This document shows, one piece after another, positions 8,741 to 16,910 of a stretch of 62,244 nucleotides of DNA. The notes beneath the pieces are model-generated. The model made no database searches, was not told the origin of the DNA, and saw nothing but the letters and a program-made list of their open reading frames with translations. The translations under genes and the position numbers were made by a program. Location of the stretch: NCBI GenBank assembly GCA_947479645.1, contig CANKAJ010000009.1:1-62244 (forward strand), read 5' to 3'. Source of the DNA: Betaproteobacteria bacterium. GTDB taxonomy: Bacteria > Pseudomonadota > Gammaproteobacteria > Burkholderiales > SG8-39. Position 1 is the first letter of the stretch, and each line of letters opens with the position of its first letter.

Positions 8741-10050
8741 TGGCGATGGAAGAAAGCGCTGTTGTCGCCACGTCGCTACGCAACATCACCGCCGGCATCA
8801 CTGGGCACGCTGCGGGCAACGACGCGCAGGCCCTGACCGTAACGGCGGTGCAGGCAGCCATTCACGCCTGTGTCGTACCCGTCACGCAAACCGAATGGGT
8901 TCCCCTGTCCGAAGCCCTCGGTCGCGTGTTGGCTGGCGACATCCTCTCTCCGATCGATCTGCCGGGCCACGACAATTCGGCCATGGACGGTTGGGCACTG
9001 CGCAGCGCCGATCTGCGCGCCGACACCGACACGCAACTCACGCAGGTCGGCACCGCGCTGGCGGGCCATCCCTACGCCGGACCCGTTGGCCCCGGCGAGT
9101 GCGTGCGTATCATGACTGGCGCAATGCTGCCTGCCGGCACCGATAGCGTGGTCATGCAGGAGATCGTGCGCGCCGATGGCATGCGCATTGTGATTGCGCG
9201 AGGCGAGCATGCCGGTCGCAATGTCCGGCACCGGGGTGAATCTCTCTTGCGCGGCGCCGTTGCGCTGCCCGCCGGCACGCTGCTGCGCCCCTCCGGCATC
9301 GGTCTGGCGGCTTCGCTCGGCATACAAACCGTGATGGTCCGCCGGCGCCTGCGCGTGGCGTTTTTTTCCACTGGCGACGAATTGCGCATGCCGGGCGAGG
9401 TGTTGCGTCCCGGCGATATTTACGACAGCAATCGGCAAACCGTGGGTGCAATGCTGGAGCGACTCGGCTGCGACGCCATCGATCTGGGCGCCATCGGGGA
9501 CGATCCGGCCAGACTGGAAGCCGCGTTTCGGCAAGCTGCCGCCAGCGCCGATGTCGTCATCACCACCGGTGGCGTATCCGCCGGTGACCATGACTTCACC
9601 CGACCGCTGATGGAGAAACTCGGTGAAGTGCTGTTCTGGAAGATCGCCATCCGACCGGGCCGTCCCATGGCATTTGGTCGCATTACGGCTGATCAAAAGG
9701 CCGCCTGCCTGTTCGCGCTGCCCGGCAATCCGGTGGCCGTCATGGTCACCTTCTACCAGTTCGTGCGGAGCGCTCTGCTCGCGATGATGGGACAAACGCC
9801 CGCTGCGCCCCTTGCACTGTCGCTGCCCCTGCAGCACGCCTTGCGCAAGAAGCCCGGGCGCACCGAGTTCCTGCGCGGCATCGTCGAAAGCCGGGATGGA
9901 CTCAGTTCGGTACGCAGCACCGGCTCGCAGGGGTCTGCGATGCTCTCGTCCATGTGCGATGCCAACTGCTTCATCGTGCTGCGCCATGAACAAGGCGACG
10001 TGCAGCAGGGGGATCTGGTTGAGGTGATGCTGTTTGAAGGGCTGATCTGA
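8737..10050 (+). CDS. moeA: molybdopterin molybdenumtransferase MoeA
   Basis: MoeA inserts molybdate into adenylylated molybdopterin. The 437-residue protein shows the family motifs DLPGHDNSAMDGWAL (about residue 80), VRIMTGAMLPAGTDSVVMQE, FFSTGDELRMPGE, the GDIYDSNRQT loop, TTGGVSAGDHDF, and the LPGNPVAVMVTF segment. The N-terminus has about 30 more residues than usual, so an internal start is possible. The ATGA overlap with mobA favours the one given. It is the last gene of the moa-mob-moe operon and is convergent with the UDG gene. Confidence 0.94.
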   Translation: MMAMEESAVVATSLRNITAGITGHAAGNDAQALTVTAVQAAIHACVVPVTQTEWVPLSEALGRVLAGDILSPIDLPGHDNSAMDGWALRSADLRADTDTQLTQVGTALAGHPYAGPVGPGECVRIMTGAMLPAGTDSVVMQEIVRADGMRIVIARGEHAGRNVRHRGESLLRGAVALPAGTLLRPSGIGLAASLGIQTVMVRRRLRVAFFSTGDELRMPGEVLRPGDIYDSNRQTVGAMLERLGCDAIDLGAIGDDPARLEAAFRQAAASADVVITTGGVSAGDHDFTRPLMEKLGEVLFWKIAIRPGRPMAFGRITADQKAACLFALPGNPVAVMVTFYQFVRSALLAMMGQTPAAPLALSLPLQHALRKKPGRTEFLRGIVESRDGLSSVRSTGSQGSAMLSSMCDANCFIVLRHEQGDVQQGDLVEVMLFEGLI

Positions 10051-10074
10051 GGCAGTGCAACGATCTGAAGCAGG

Positions 10075-10890
10075 TCACGCCTTTGCTTCCAGCAGGGTCC
10101 GCCTGGCAAAGCACAAATCCTCCCAGGCCTTGGCCTTGTCGGTCAGGTTGCGCAACAGGTAGGCAGGGTGATAGGACACGATCACCGGCACGCCCTGATA
10201 TTGATGCAATTTTCCGCGCAGGCTGGCGATACTGGCCTCGCTTCCCAGCAGCGCCTGCGTGGCAAAACGGCCCAGCGCCAGGATGAGCCTGGGTTTAACC
10301 AGCGCCACCTGCCTAACCAGGTGCATGCTGCATTGGGCGACTTCCGCCGGATCAGGATTGCGGTTTCCCGGCGGCCGGCATTTCAGCACATTGGCGATAT
10401 AGACATGCTGGCCCCTGTCCATGTCCAGCGCCGCGAGCATGTTGTCCAGCAATTTCCCGGCCTGACCGACGAAGGGCTCTCCGCGCGCATCCTCTTCCGC
10501 GCCCGGCGCTTCGCCCACCAGCATCCACTCGGCGCTTTCGTTGCCGGTGCCGAACACCGTGTTACTGCGCGTCTTGTGCAGGCTGCAGGCCTCGCAGGCG
10601 GCCACCGTCGCTTTCAGCTCGATCCAGTCCATGCCAAGAATGCGCTGCTGGCGACCTTCGTCGACGGCTGACAGCACATCCGCGCCCGCCGCCGCCGACT
10701 TTCTCGTGGGTACCAGACTGGCTGCAGAGCGACGCGTCGCAGGAGCAACTGCATCAGACGGCGTAACCGCGGGCGCTGAAACGGGTGAAGCCACCTCGGC
10801 AGGTTGATCAGCGCTGTCCGGCCGCGCGCCGCGCAGCTTCCACACCGGGCCCAGGCCCATTTCCGTGATCAGAACGTCGCGACGCGTCAT
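10075..10890 (-). CDS. uracil-DNA glycosylase, family 4 (iron-sulfur type)
   Basis: This 271-residue DNA repair enzyme removes uracil from DNA. The core runs from about residue 85 and has the 4Fe-4S ligand motif CEACSLHK, the catalytic-site region GEAPGAEEDARGEPFVGQAG, the second cysteine pair in LKCRPPGNRNPDPAEVAQC, and SYHPAYLLRN near the C-terminus. The first 80 residues are Ala/Pro-rich and not conserved. It overlaps rimI by 4 nt and belongs to a tsaB-rimI-UDG group. Confidence 0.93.
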   Translation of the reverse strand: MTRRDVLITEMGLGPVWKLRGARPDSADQPAEVASPVSAPAVTPSDAVAPATRRSAASLVPTRKSAAAGADVLSAVDEGRQQRILGMDWIELKATVAACEACSLHKTRSNTVFGTGNESAEWMLVGEAPGAEEDARGEPFVGQAGKLLDNMLAALDMDRGQHVYIANVLKCRPPGNRNPDPAEVAQCSMHLVRQVALVKPRLILALGRFATQALLGSEASIASLRGKLHQYQGVPVIVSYHPAYLLRNLTDKAKAWEDLCFARRTLLEAKA

Positions 10891-11351
10891 GGCAGATCGA
10901 TTGACAGCACGAGCGCGTCTTCGCGCCCCTGGCTCGCCGGATAATAGTCGCGCCGATTGCCGACCTGCGTGAAGCCGCTGCGGGCATAGAGTTCGCGCGC
11001 AGCCGAGTTGCTGGGCCGCACTTCGAGAAACATCAGCCGCGCACCACCGGACCTGGCCGCCTTCAGCGCATGCGCGAGCAGCCTGCCGCCGTGACCGGCG
11101 CGCTGCAGCGGCGCGGCAATACTCAGATTCAGCAAATGCGCCTCACCAGCGAAGTTCATGATCACGCAATAGCCGATCGGCTGCCCGTCCACGCGGCACA
11201 TCCAGCAACCGTATCCGGCGCGAATCGAATCGCTGAAATTGCCGCGCGTCCACGGAAATTCATACACCTCGACCTCGATGGCCAGCACCTCGTCAAGATC
11301 GGCCTCGAGCATCGGAAAGAAAGTCAGTTCCGGTCGCAGTACGGCACTCAC
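10887..11351 (-). CDS. rimI: ribosomal protein S18-alanine N-acetyltransferase RimI
   Basis: This 154-residue GNAT acetyltransferase modifies the N-terminal Ala of ribosomal protein S18. Seen here are EVEVYEFPWTRGNFSDSI near residues 26-43, the acetyl-CoA loop with RAGHGGRLLAHAL, and FLEVRPSNSAARELYARSGF. The tsaB neighbour is the usual partner in proteobacteria. The stop overlaps the UDG start. Confidence 0.93.
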   Translation of the reverse strand: MSAVLRPELTFFPMLEADLDEVLAIEVEVYEFPWTRGNFSDSIRAGYGCWMCRVDGQPIGYCVIMNFAGEAHLLNLSIAAPLQRAGHGGRLLAHALKAARSGGARLMFLEVRPSNSAARELYARSGFTQVGNRRDYYPASQGREDALVLSIDLP

Positions 11352-11412
11352 GCAATCGTCCCCATGTCCGTCACGCGCTTCATATTCCTCAAATGCGGCC
11401 TCATATGCGACG

Positions 11413-12132
11413 TCATATGCGCTCGCTCTTTTTCAAGGCCACCTTGTCCCGAATATATAACGGCAGCGCATCAGCCGGCAGATCGCCAGGGCCAGCATCA
11501 AAGAGTGGACGCGCCAGCGCAATGCCAGCACGCGCCGTCGGCACCAGTTCGGGCCGCACCGCCGTCATCACCGTGGCATAACGCTCACCGAGCAAGGCCG
11601 CATGCGCGGCAAATCCGGTGCCGCAACCAGTCCAGCCCGTTCCTGAAATGTCAGGCACTGCCGCAGGATCGTAGAGCCCTGGCGCCAGTACTTCAGTCCA
11701 TGTCGCACCCTCGCGCCGGTAGGCGGCATGATACACCTCGCCCATGCGCGCATCGATGCAGGCGATGACCTGATCGGCCCCGCTGTCAGCGTATGCAGCC
11801 TGGGCAATCGCCTCCAGCGTGATCACCCCCTGCACGCGTATGCCGAGTGCGAAGGCGAGGCCCTGCGTCACACCGCAGGCGACCCGCAGGCCGGTGAATG
11901 AGCCAGGGCCGCGCCCATAAGCAATGCCGCCGATATCCGCCAGGGCAAGCCCGGCCTGTGCCAACAGTTTGCGCACTTCGTCGAATATCATCTCGGCATG
12001 CCGCTGCCCGGCCAGCAGGTTCGTCTCGAACAGCGCATCGCCGCGACTGACCGCTAGCGACAGGTACTCGGTGGAAGTTTCAATGGCAAGAAGATTCAAG
12101 GCAATGCGCAGCGCCGTGTGTGGATACGCCAT
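11413..12132 (-). CDS. tsaB: tRNA threonylcarbamoyladenosine biosynthesis protein TsaB
   Basis: TsaB is the dimerisation partner of TsaD in making the t6A37 modification of tRNA. The ASKHA-fold start is LLAIETSTEYLSLAV, followed by HAEMIFDEVRKLLAQAG and GPGSFTGLRVACGVTQGLA. The length is 239 residues from this ATG. A longer reading frame exists upstream but lacks family sequence. A TTG start about 30 nt further in (LNLLAIETS) is also possible. It is divergent from the dehydrogenase gene 80 bp away. Confidence 0.94.
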   Translation of the reverse strand: MAYPHTALRIALNLLAIETSTEYLSLAVSRGDALFETNLLAGQRHAEMIFDEVRKLLAQAGLALADIGGIAYGRGPGSFTGLRVACGVTQGLAFALGIRVQGVITLEAIAQAAYADSGADQVIACIDARMGEVYHAAYRREGATWTEVLAPGLYDPAAVPDISGTGWTGCGTGFAAHAALLGERYATVMTAVRPELVPTARAGIALARPLFDAGPGDLPADALPLYIRDKVALKKSERI

Positions 12133-12212
12133 TCTAGCGGATGGGGCTGCATTGCCGTGGCACGGATACAATACACAGCAAGAAAAACCACCCATCAGAG
12201 ACAGGAATCGGC

Positions 12213-13268
12213 ATGAAATCCTATCGCATCGCACTCATCCCCGGCGACGGCATCGGCAAGGAAGTGGCGCCTGAAGGCGTGCGCGTTCTCGAAGCGGTCG
12301 GCCGCAAATTCGGCATCGCCTTCAAGTGGGATGAATACCCGTGGAGTTGCGAATACCGCAACGCGCATGGCCGCATGATGCCGGTGGATGCACTGGACAC
12401 CATCCGCCATCACGATGCCATCTTCTTCGGCGCCTGCGGCTTTCCCGGCGTGCCGGACCATATTTCGCTGTGGGAAATGCTGATCCCCATGCGCCGCCAG
12501 TACGACCTCTATGTCAACCTGCGGCCGGCGAGGCTGATGCCCGGCATCGTGTCGCCGCTGCGCGGCCGCGAAGTCGGCGACATCGACATGTGGATCGTGC
12601 GCGAAAACACCGAGGGTGAGTATTCCTCGGTCGGCGGGCGCGTGTTCGACGGCACCGACCGCGAGATCGTCATGCAGCAGGCCACGTTCACGCGCAAGGG
12701 CACCGACCGCATCCTGAAATATGCCTTCGAACTGGCCGCCAGCCGCCCCAAGCAGCATCTCACCTCGGCCACCAAATCCAACGGCATCGCCATCACCATG
12801 CCCTACTGGGACGAGCGTTTCGACGCCATGAAGAAAAACTATCCCGGCGTGCGCGCCGACCAGTACCACGTCGACATCCTCGCCGCGCATTTCGTGCAGC
12901 ACCCGGACTGGTTCGACGTCGTGGTCGGCTCCAACCTCTTCGGCGACATCCTGTCCGACCTCGGCCCCGCCACCACCGGCACCATCGGCATCGCGCCATC
13001 GGCCAACATCAACCCCGAACGTGAATTCCCGTCGCTATTCGAACCGGTGCATGGTTCCGCACCGGATATCGCCGGTAAAAATATTGCAAATCCCGTGGGC
13101 CAGATCTGGTCGGGCGCGATGATGCTGGAACACCTCGGGCATGCCGAGGCGGCGGCTTCGATCGTGACGGCGATCGAGAAAGTGCTGACCAGCGGACCGA
13201 GGACGCGCGACATCGGGGGAACTGCTTCGACGCAGGAGATGGGGAAGGCGATTGCGGAGGCGATCTAG
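12213..13268 (+). CDS. tartrate/D-malate dehydrogenase (isopropylmalate dehydrogenase family)
   Basis: This 351-residue NAD-dependent beta-decarboxylating dehydrogenase begins MKSYRIALIPGDGIGKEV. The substrate region has LRPARLMPGI and RENTEGEYSSVGGRV. Metal-site aspartates lie in VVGSNLFGDILSDLGPA, and cofactor residues are in FEPVHGSAPDIAGKNIANP. These fit the tartrate dehydrogenase/decarboxylase and D-malate dehydrogenase subgroup (TtuC/DmlA); substrate choice is not resolved. The last 11 codons occur again about 1 kb downstream, beyond a toxin-antitoxin pair. Confidence 0.88.
   Translation: MKSYRIALIPGDGIGKEVAPEGVRVLEAVGRKFGIAFKWDEYPWSCEYRNAHGRMMPVDALDTIRHHDAIFFGACGFPGVPDHISLWEMLIPMRRQYDLYVNLRPARLMPGIVSPLRGREVGDIDMWIVRENTEGEYSSVGGRVFDGTDREIVMQQATFTRKGTDRILKYAFELAASRPKQHLTSATKSNGIAITMPYWDERFDAMKKNYPGVRADQYHVDILAAHFVQHPDWFDVVVGSNLFGDILSDLGPATTGTIGIAPSANINPEREFPSLFEPVHGSAPDIAGKNIANPVGQIWSGAMMLEHLGHAEAAASIVTAIEKVLTSGPRTRDIGGTASTQEMGKAIAEAI
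13233..13264 (+). repeat. left direct repeat (3' end of dehydrogenase gene)
   Basis: This 32-bp sequence begins CAGGAGATGGGGAAGG and ends GGAGGCGAT. It lies within the last 12 codons of the dehydrogenase gene and matches 14209-14240 at 31 of 32 positions. Confidence 0.85.
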
Positions 13269-13302
13269 ACGGTATTATACTTATCATGTGAGGATATGGT
13301 AA

Positions 13303-13713
13303 TTGATACCAAAAGAGACCGGCGAACATACGCTTGAATTCTTGCTGGATTTTAATGGGCACGTGCACCGTTATGCGGGTGGTTATTGGCTGAAATTTGA
13401 AATTTCGAAGGTGGAAGCAGACGATGAAAAACCGCATGGCCTGAATTATTCGTTCACCTTGCATGGCCCGGACAATCGGCGGCTGGTCGGTTTTGACAAC
13501 GCACACAGTGTTCCTGCCAAAGGGGCGCGCTTCAAGAAGCGACCTAAAGCGATGGATCACTGGCATCGAACGAAATCAGACGAGGGCCGTCCTTATGTGT
13601 TCAAGGACGCAGAAACATTGCTTGATGATTTTTTCAATGAAGTCGAACGGGTACTAACCGAGCACGGCATCCCGTTCGACGTCGTCGAAGGAACGGAAGG
13701 AGATAATCCATGA
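13303..13713 (+). CDS. TumE-like (DUF6516) putative toxin
   Basis: This 136-residue protein reads MIPKETGEHTLEFLLDF at the N-terminus, then a Trp/Lys-rich region (YWLKFEI), PHGLNYSFTLHGPDNRR, and HWHRTKSDEGRPYVF. That layout matches the TumE/DUF6516 toxin family of type II systems. The start is TTG, because the preceding codon is TAA; a GAGG lies about 10 nt upstream. It overlaps the antitoxin gene by 4 nt. The cellular target is not known from the sequence. Base composition looks less GC-rich than the flanks, suggesting acquisition. Confidence 0.72.
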   Translation: MIPKETGEHTLEFLLDFNGHVHRYAGGYWLKFEISKVEADDEKPHGLNYSFTLHGPDNRRLVGFDNAHSVPAKGARFKKRPKAMDHWHRTKSDEGRPYVFKDAETLLDDFFNEVERVLTEHGIPFDVVEGTEGDNP

Positions 13714-14087
13714 AGCATTTCAAGATTCAAAGCCATGCGGCCCTGCGCGAAGAAATGAAGGAGGTTGCGCGCGGAGAGAAGCAGGCGCCGAAGGACGCTG
13801 GAGGCGCGACATTCGACTCTGTCGAGGCGCTGCTGCGATTGCTTACGCCCCAGAACCGTGAACTCCTGGCCATTATTCGCGACAAGAAACCACAGTCAAT
13901 TGCCGAGCTTGCGGAGTTGACGGGCCGCGCACAGCCAAACGTAACGCGCACCCTGGGCAAGCTTGTCGCCATTGGTTTCGTGAGTCTGAAGAACGTCGAT
14001 CGTCGGAAGGTACCGATGGCGACCATACATTCGCTCCGGATCAACATCGATCCATTCTCGCAGAACGATCGGCTCGAACTGGCGTGA
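13710..14087 (+). CDS. HTH DNA-binding antitoxin (MarR-like, TumA-type)
   Basis: This 125-residue protein has a winged-helix segment at about residues 60-100: ELAELTGRAQPNVTRTLGKL is the helix-turn-helix and VSLKNVDRRKVPMAT the wing. It follows the toxin with an ATGA overlap, the usual toxin-first order for this family. It would neutralise the toxin and repress the operon. Identification rests on the pairing and the HTH pattern. Confidence 0.75.
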   Translation: MKHFKIQSHAALREEMKEVARGEKQAPKDAGGATFDSVEALLRLLTPQNRELLAIIRDKKPQSIAELAELTGRAQPNVTRTLGKLVAIGFVSLKNVDRRKVPMATIHSLRINIDPFSQNDRLELA

Positions 14088-14208
14088 TGGCCATTGCTCG
14101 CGTGGGGCGATGGGAGACCAGTTTTTCGAAGTATTGATAGGTATATCATCGGTACCAGGCAGCATACGAGTGCTTGGACTCTTATTCGAGCCTGGCCCTT
14201 TTTTCCTT

Positions 14209-14240
14209 CAGGAGATGGGGAAGGCGATTGCGGAGTCGAT
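14209..14240 (+). repeat. right direct repeat (orphan gene end)
   Basis: This copy of 13233-13264 still reads in frame as QEMGKAIAESI followed by TGA, although no dehydrogenase body precedes it. The surrounding 14088-14308 stretch has no other gene. Confidence 0.85.
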
Positions 14241-14308
14241 TTGAAGTTGCTCCAACATGACGTTCAAAATCATCATGCACTGCCTGTGCTCAACACGGAC
14301 CATGTGAA

Positions 14309-15019
14309 ATGATCGCAGCCATTGGCGCGTTGCTTTTGTTCGCAACCATACTGGTTGTGCTGTGGCGGCGGCTGCGAGTTCGCCAGCGTGAGTCATACAT
14401 CCGGGAATTTGAATTGCCCAGAGGGCTTTTTGAAAAGCTGCGCAAGCACCGCCCGGAACTGACCATGAAAGAGTGTCAGCTGGTAGCGCAATCATTGCGG
14501 CAGTTCTTCCTTGCCTACCTCAAGAGTGGCCGCAAGCATGTGTCCATGCCATCCCAGGTCACTGACGAACTCTGGCACGAATTCATACTGTATACCAGGG
14601 CTTATCAGGCATTTTGCCGAACGGCATTCGGTGGTTTTTTCCACCACACACCGGCTATTGCGCTCGGCAACAATCAGAACGCCAATTCCGGATTGCGCCG
14701 CTGCTTCTGGCACACCTGCCGCGAAGAAAATATCAATCCGCGTCGCCCGGCCCGTCTGCCGCTCCTGTTTGCGCTGGACGCCAAGTTGAACGTCCCGGAT
14801 GGCTTTCGCTACGTTGCCGATTGCAGTTCCATACGGCGTGATCGGAACAACTTGAACGGCACTACCTACTGCGGCGGCGACTTCGGCAATGCTTCCATTG
14901 ACGGGAGTACCGATGGGTTCGCAGACACCACCAGTTCTGCACAGGCAAACACCGACGGTTTTGCCGACCCCGGCGGAGACAGCAGCGGGTGCGGTGGCGG
15001 CGGATGCGGTGGCGACTGA
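14309..15019 (+). CDS. membrane-anchored protein with GRDP-like domain and Gly/Cys-rich tail
   Basis: This 236-residue protein of unknown function has a membrane segment at residues 2-19. A soluble domain includes TDELWHEFILYTRAYQAFC and GGFFHH, which resembles the conserved core of glycine-rich-domain proteins, where W-H and Y residues recur. The last 60 residues are rich in Gly, Asp, Asn and Ser and end SSGCGGGGCGGD. Such Cys-Gly tails occur on other bacterial membrane proteins of unknown role. The function is not known. Confidence 0.7.
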   Translation: MIAAIGALLLFATILVVLWRRLRVRQRESYIREFELPRGLFEKLRKHRPELTMKECQLVAQSLRQFFLAYLKSGRKHVSMPSQVTDELWHEFILYTRAYQAFCRTAFGGFFHHTPAIALGNNQNANSGLRRCFWHTCREENINPRRPARLPLLFALDAKLNVPDGFRYVADCSSIRRDRNNLNGTTYCGGDFGNASIDGSTDGFADTTSSAQANTDGFADPGGDSSGCGGGGCGGD

Positions 15020-15155
15020 CAATAAATTCAACGACCGGACACTCAAGAAAATAACGAACAAGTGGGCGCGCCCTTGTCTATCCCCCACTGCAGAGGAAAC
15101 ACAATGTACGCTTTCTCCATAGTTGATTCTTGTTCAGTGCTTCCTTAAGACATTC

Positions 15156-15551
15156 ATGCGCATACTCCCGCCCTACGCCCCCCTTTTCGCCCTCTTCTTC
15201 GTCGTGCTCAGCCTGCGCATCGTTCGACTGCGGCGCGGTCTTCGCATCGCGCTTGGCAACAAGGGTAATGAAACGATGCTTCGCGCCATACGAGTTCACT
15301 CGAACTTCGCCGAGTACGTTCCTTTCAGCCTGCTGTTGATTTTTCTGGTCGAGGCGCAAGGCGCCTATCCGTTGCTGGTGCACGGACTGTGCCTTTGCCT
15401 GCTTGCCGGCCGACTGTCGCATGCCTTCGGGATGAGCCAGTCCAGTGAAAACTTCCGGTATCGCGTATTCGGCATGGCAATGACCTTCACCACACTCATC
15501 ACCTCGGCCGTGTATCTGCTATTAACCAGTGCGCGCAGTCTGCTGGCTTAA
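15156..15551 (+). CDS. MAPEG family membrane protein
   Basis: This 131-residue protein has four hydrophobic segments and the MAPEG pattern: RLRRGLRIALGNKGNE in the first loop, then RAIRVHSNFAEYVPFSLLL, and GRLSHAFGMSQ before helix 4. MAPEG proteins are glutathione-dependent membrane enzymes in eukaryotes; most bacterial members are uncharacterised. The ATG at 15156 was chosen because family similarity begins there; a longer frame from 15123 is possible. Confidence 0.85.
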   Translation: MRILPPYAPLFALFFVVLSLRIVRLRRGLRIALGNKGNETMLRAIRVHSNFAEYVPFSLLLIFLVEAQGAYPLLVHGLCLCLLAGRLSHAFGMSQSSENFRYRVFGMAMTFTTLITSAVYLLLTSARSLLA

Positions 15552-15674
15552 CTGCCTGCCAGGGCCAAGCGGGTGCAGGAACCGTAAAAATTTGTGCAAC
15601 TGAAGCGTGCATGCGTCGATTGACGACCCATTGCGCGGATAATGAACTGCGTTGAAAACGGAACCATCCCGCAC

Positions 15675-16865
15675 ATGAACTCTGCCGGCCTCCCTGCCGA
15701 ATCGCTGTTTGCCCGCGCGGCGCGCAATTTCCTCACCCACAGCGGCCATGTGCCGCTGGTGCTGCTGATCCTGGAGGCGCTGCTGGCCAAGCCGGGCTAC
15801 TTCGCCAGCACCGATCCTTATCTGCTGTTGGGCGCGGGCATCATGCAGGCCTGCCTGATGGCATGGCTGGACACGCGCAATCAATCCTGGCCCTTCCTCG
15901 CCAATCTGGCCGGCCCCCTGCTCTATTCATTGATCGAAGCAGGACTCGAGGGCGTCGGTTTCTTCGATCAATGGCATCACCAGGCGTACTGGGCCTTTGC
16001 ATTGGGCTTTGCCCTGCTGCAGTCGGCGCAGGCAAAGCGCCCGGAGGCCGCTGCCGCCCTGGTACTGGCCGAGAGCGTGCTGCGCTCGGCGATCCCGCTC
16101 GTTATGTATGCGCTGTTCGAGGCGCGCACCAAAAATACCGCGCTGTCAATCGACCTCTTTTTTGCCGACCGCGCGCACGACTTTCTCGCCGTGGTGCTGC
16201 TGCTGCTCGGCGTGCTGCTGGGCTTTGCCGACATCAATCTGCGCCGCTCGATGGCCACGGTGCGCTCGCTGACGGCGCGCCTGCGCCAGTATTCGGAATG
16301 GTCGCTCGGGCGCGGCATTCTGGACCGTGCCATTGCCGACGAGCGCACGCTTGCGCTGCAACGTGTCGAGCGCGCGGTACTGTTCATCGACATTCGCGGC
16401 TTTACCGCCTGGAGCGAGCAGCAGAAACCCGAAGCAGTCGTTGGCATGCTCAATGACTATTACCGTGCCGCTGAAGCCGCACTGGGAGAGATTCATCCAA
16501 TCAAGCTCAAGTACACCGCTGATGAAGTCATGGCGGTGTTTGCAGATCCCGCGCAGGCGATCAAGGCCGGATCGCGCATGCTGGCCTCCACGCGGGCACT
16601 GCTGGCCGAGTCGAAGCTCGCCGCCGGTGCGGGTATGCATTGCGGCCAGGTCGTCGAAGGGGTGCTCGGCGGCGAAGGCGCCAAAGCCTACGACTTCATC
16701 GGCGACACGGTGAACACGGCACAACGCCTATGCGATGCCGCGGCGCCTGGCGAATTGCTGGTATCAATGACCGCTTGCGCCGCTGCCGGCCTCGCGCCCG
16801 TGCAGCAACGTGAGGTTGTCGCCAAAGGCAAGAGTGAGCCATTGCGTGCTGCGGTTGTATCGTAA
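15675..16865 (+). CDS. membrane-bound class III adenylate/guanylate cyclase
   Basis: This 396-residue protein has an N-terminal membrane region of about six hydrophobic segments (residues 15-190) and a C-terminal class III cyclase domain from about residue 225. The metal-binding Asp is in VLFIDIRGFTAWSEQ. The dimer and nucleotide-contact region is IKLKYTADEVMAVF, and YDFIGDTVNTAQRLCDAA matches the transition-state Asn/Arg helix. The substrate-specifying positions (Lys in LKYTAD, Asp in AKAYDF) favour ATP, so cAMP is likely. An ATG at 15642 is an alternative start. A SulP protein with a cNMP domain lies 36 kb away. Confidence 0.87.
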   Translation: MNSAGLPAESLFARAARNFLTHSGHVPLVLLILEALLAKPGYFASTDPYLLLGAGIMQACLMAWLDTRNQSWPFLANLAGPLLYSLIEAGLEGVGFFDQWHHQAYWAFALGFALLQSAQAKRPEAAAALVLAESVLRSAIPLVMYALFEARTKNTALSIDLFFADRAHDFLAVVLLLLGVLLGFADINLRRSMATVRSLTARLRQYSEWSLGRGILDRAIADERTLALQRVERAVLFIDIRGFTAWSEQQKPEAVVGMLNDYYRAAEAALGEIHPIKLKYTADEVMAVFADPAQAIKAGSRMLASTRALLAESKLAAGAGMHCGQVVEGVLGGEGAKAYDFIGDTVNTAQRLCDAAAPGELLVSMTACAAAGLAPVQQREVVAKGKSEPLRAAVVS

Positions 16866-16910
16866 CGATATTCAGTTGTTTTGCTTATCCATTCCACACA
16901 GGAGAACTCC

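Larger units (their letters stand above)
13233..14240. mobile_element. putative toxin-antitoxin mini-island flanked by a duplicated gene end
   Basis: Two 32-bp direct repeats with one mismatch bound a 0.94-kb segment carrying only a toxin-antitoxin pair. The left repeat is the 3' end of the dehydrogenase gene. The right repeat still encodes QEMGKAIAESI plus a stop codon and has no gene in front of it. Inside the left boundary, TATACTTATCA resembles the reverse complement of TGATAGGTATA near the right end. No recombinase is present. Integration at a gene 3' end that restores the gene is one explanation; loss of most of a tandem gene copy is the other. Confidence 0.6.

Noticed and set aside
12133..12234. 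N-terminal extension of TsaB to 12234
   Set aside because: The added residues lack family similarity and would overlap the start of the divergent dehydrogenase gene.
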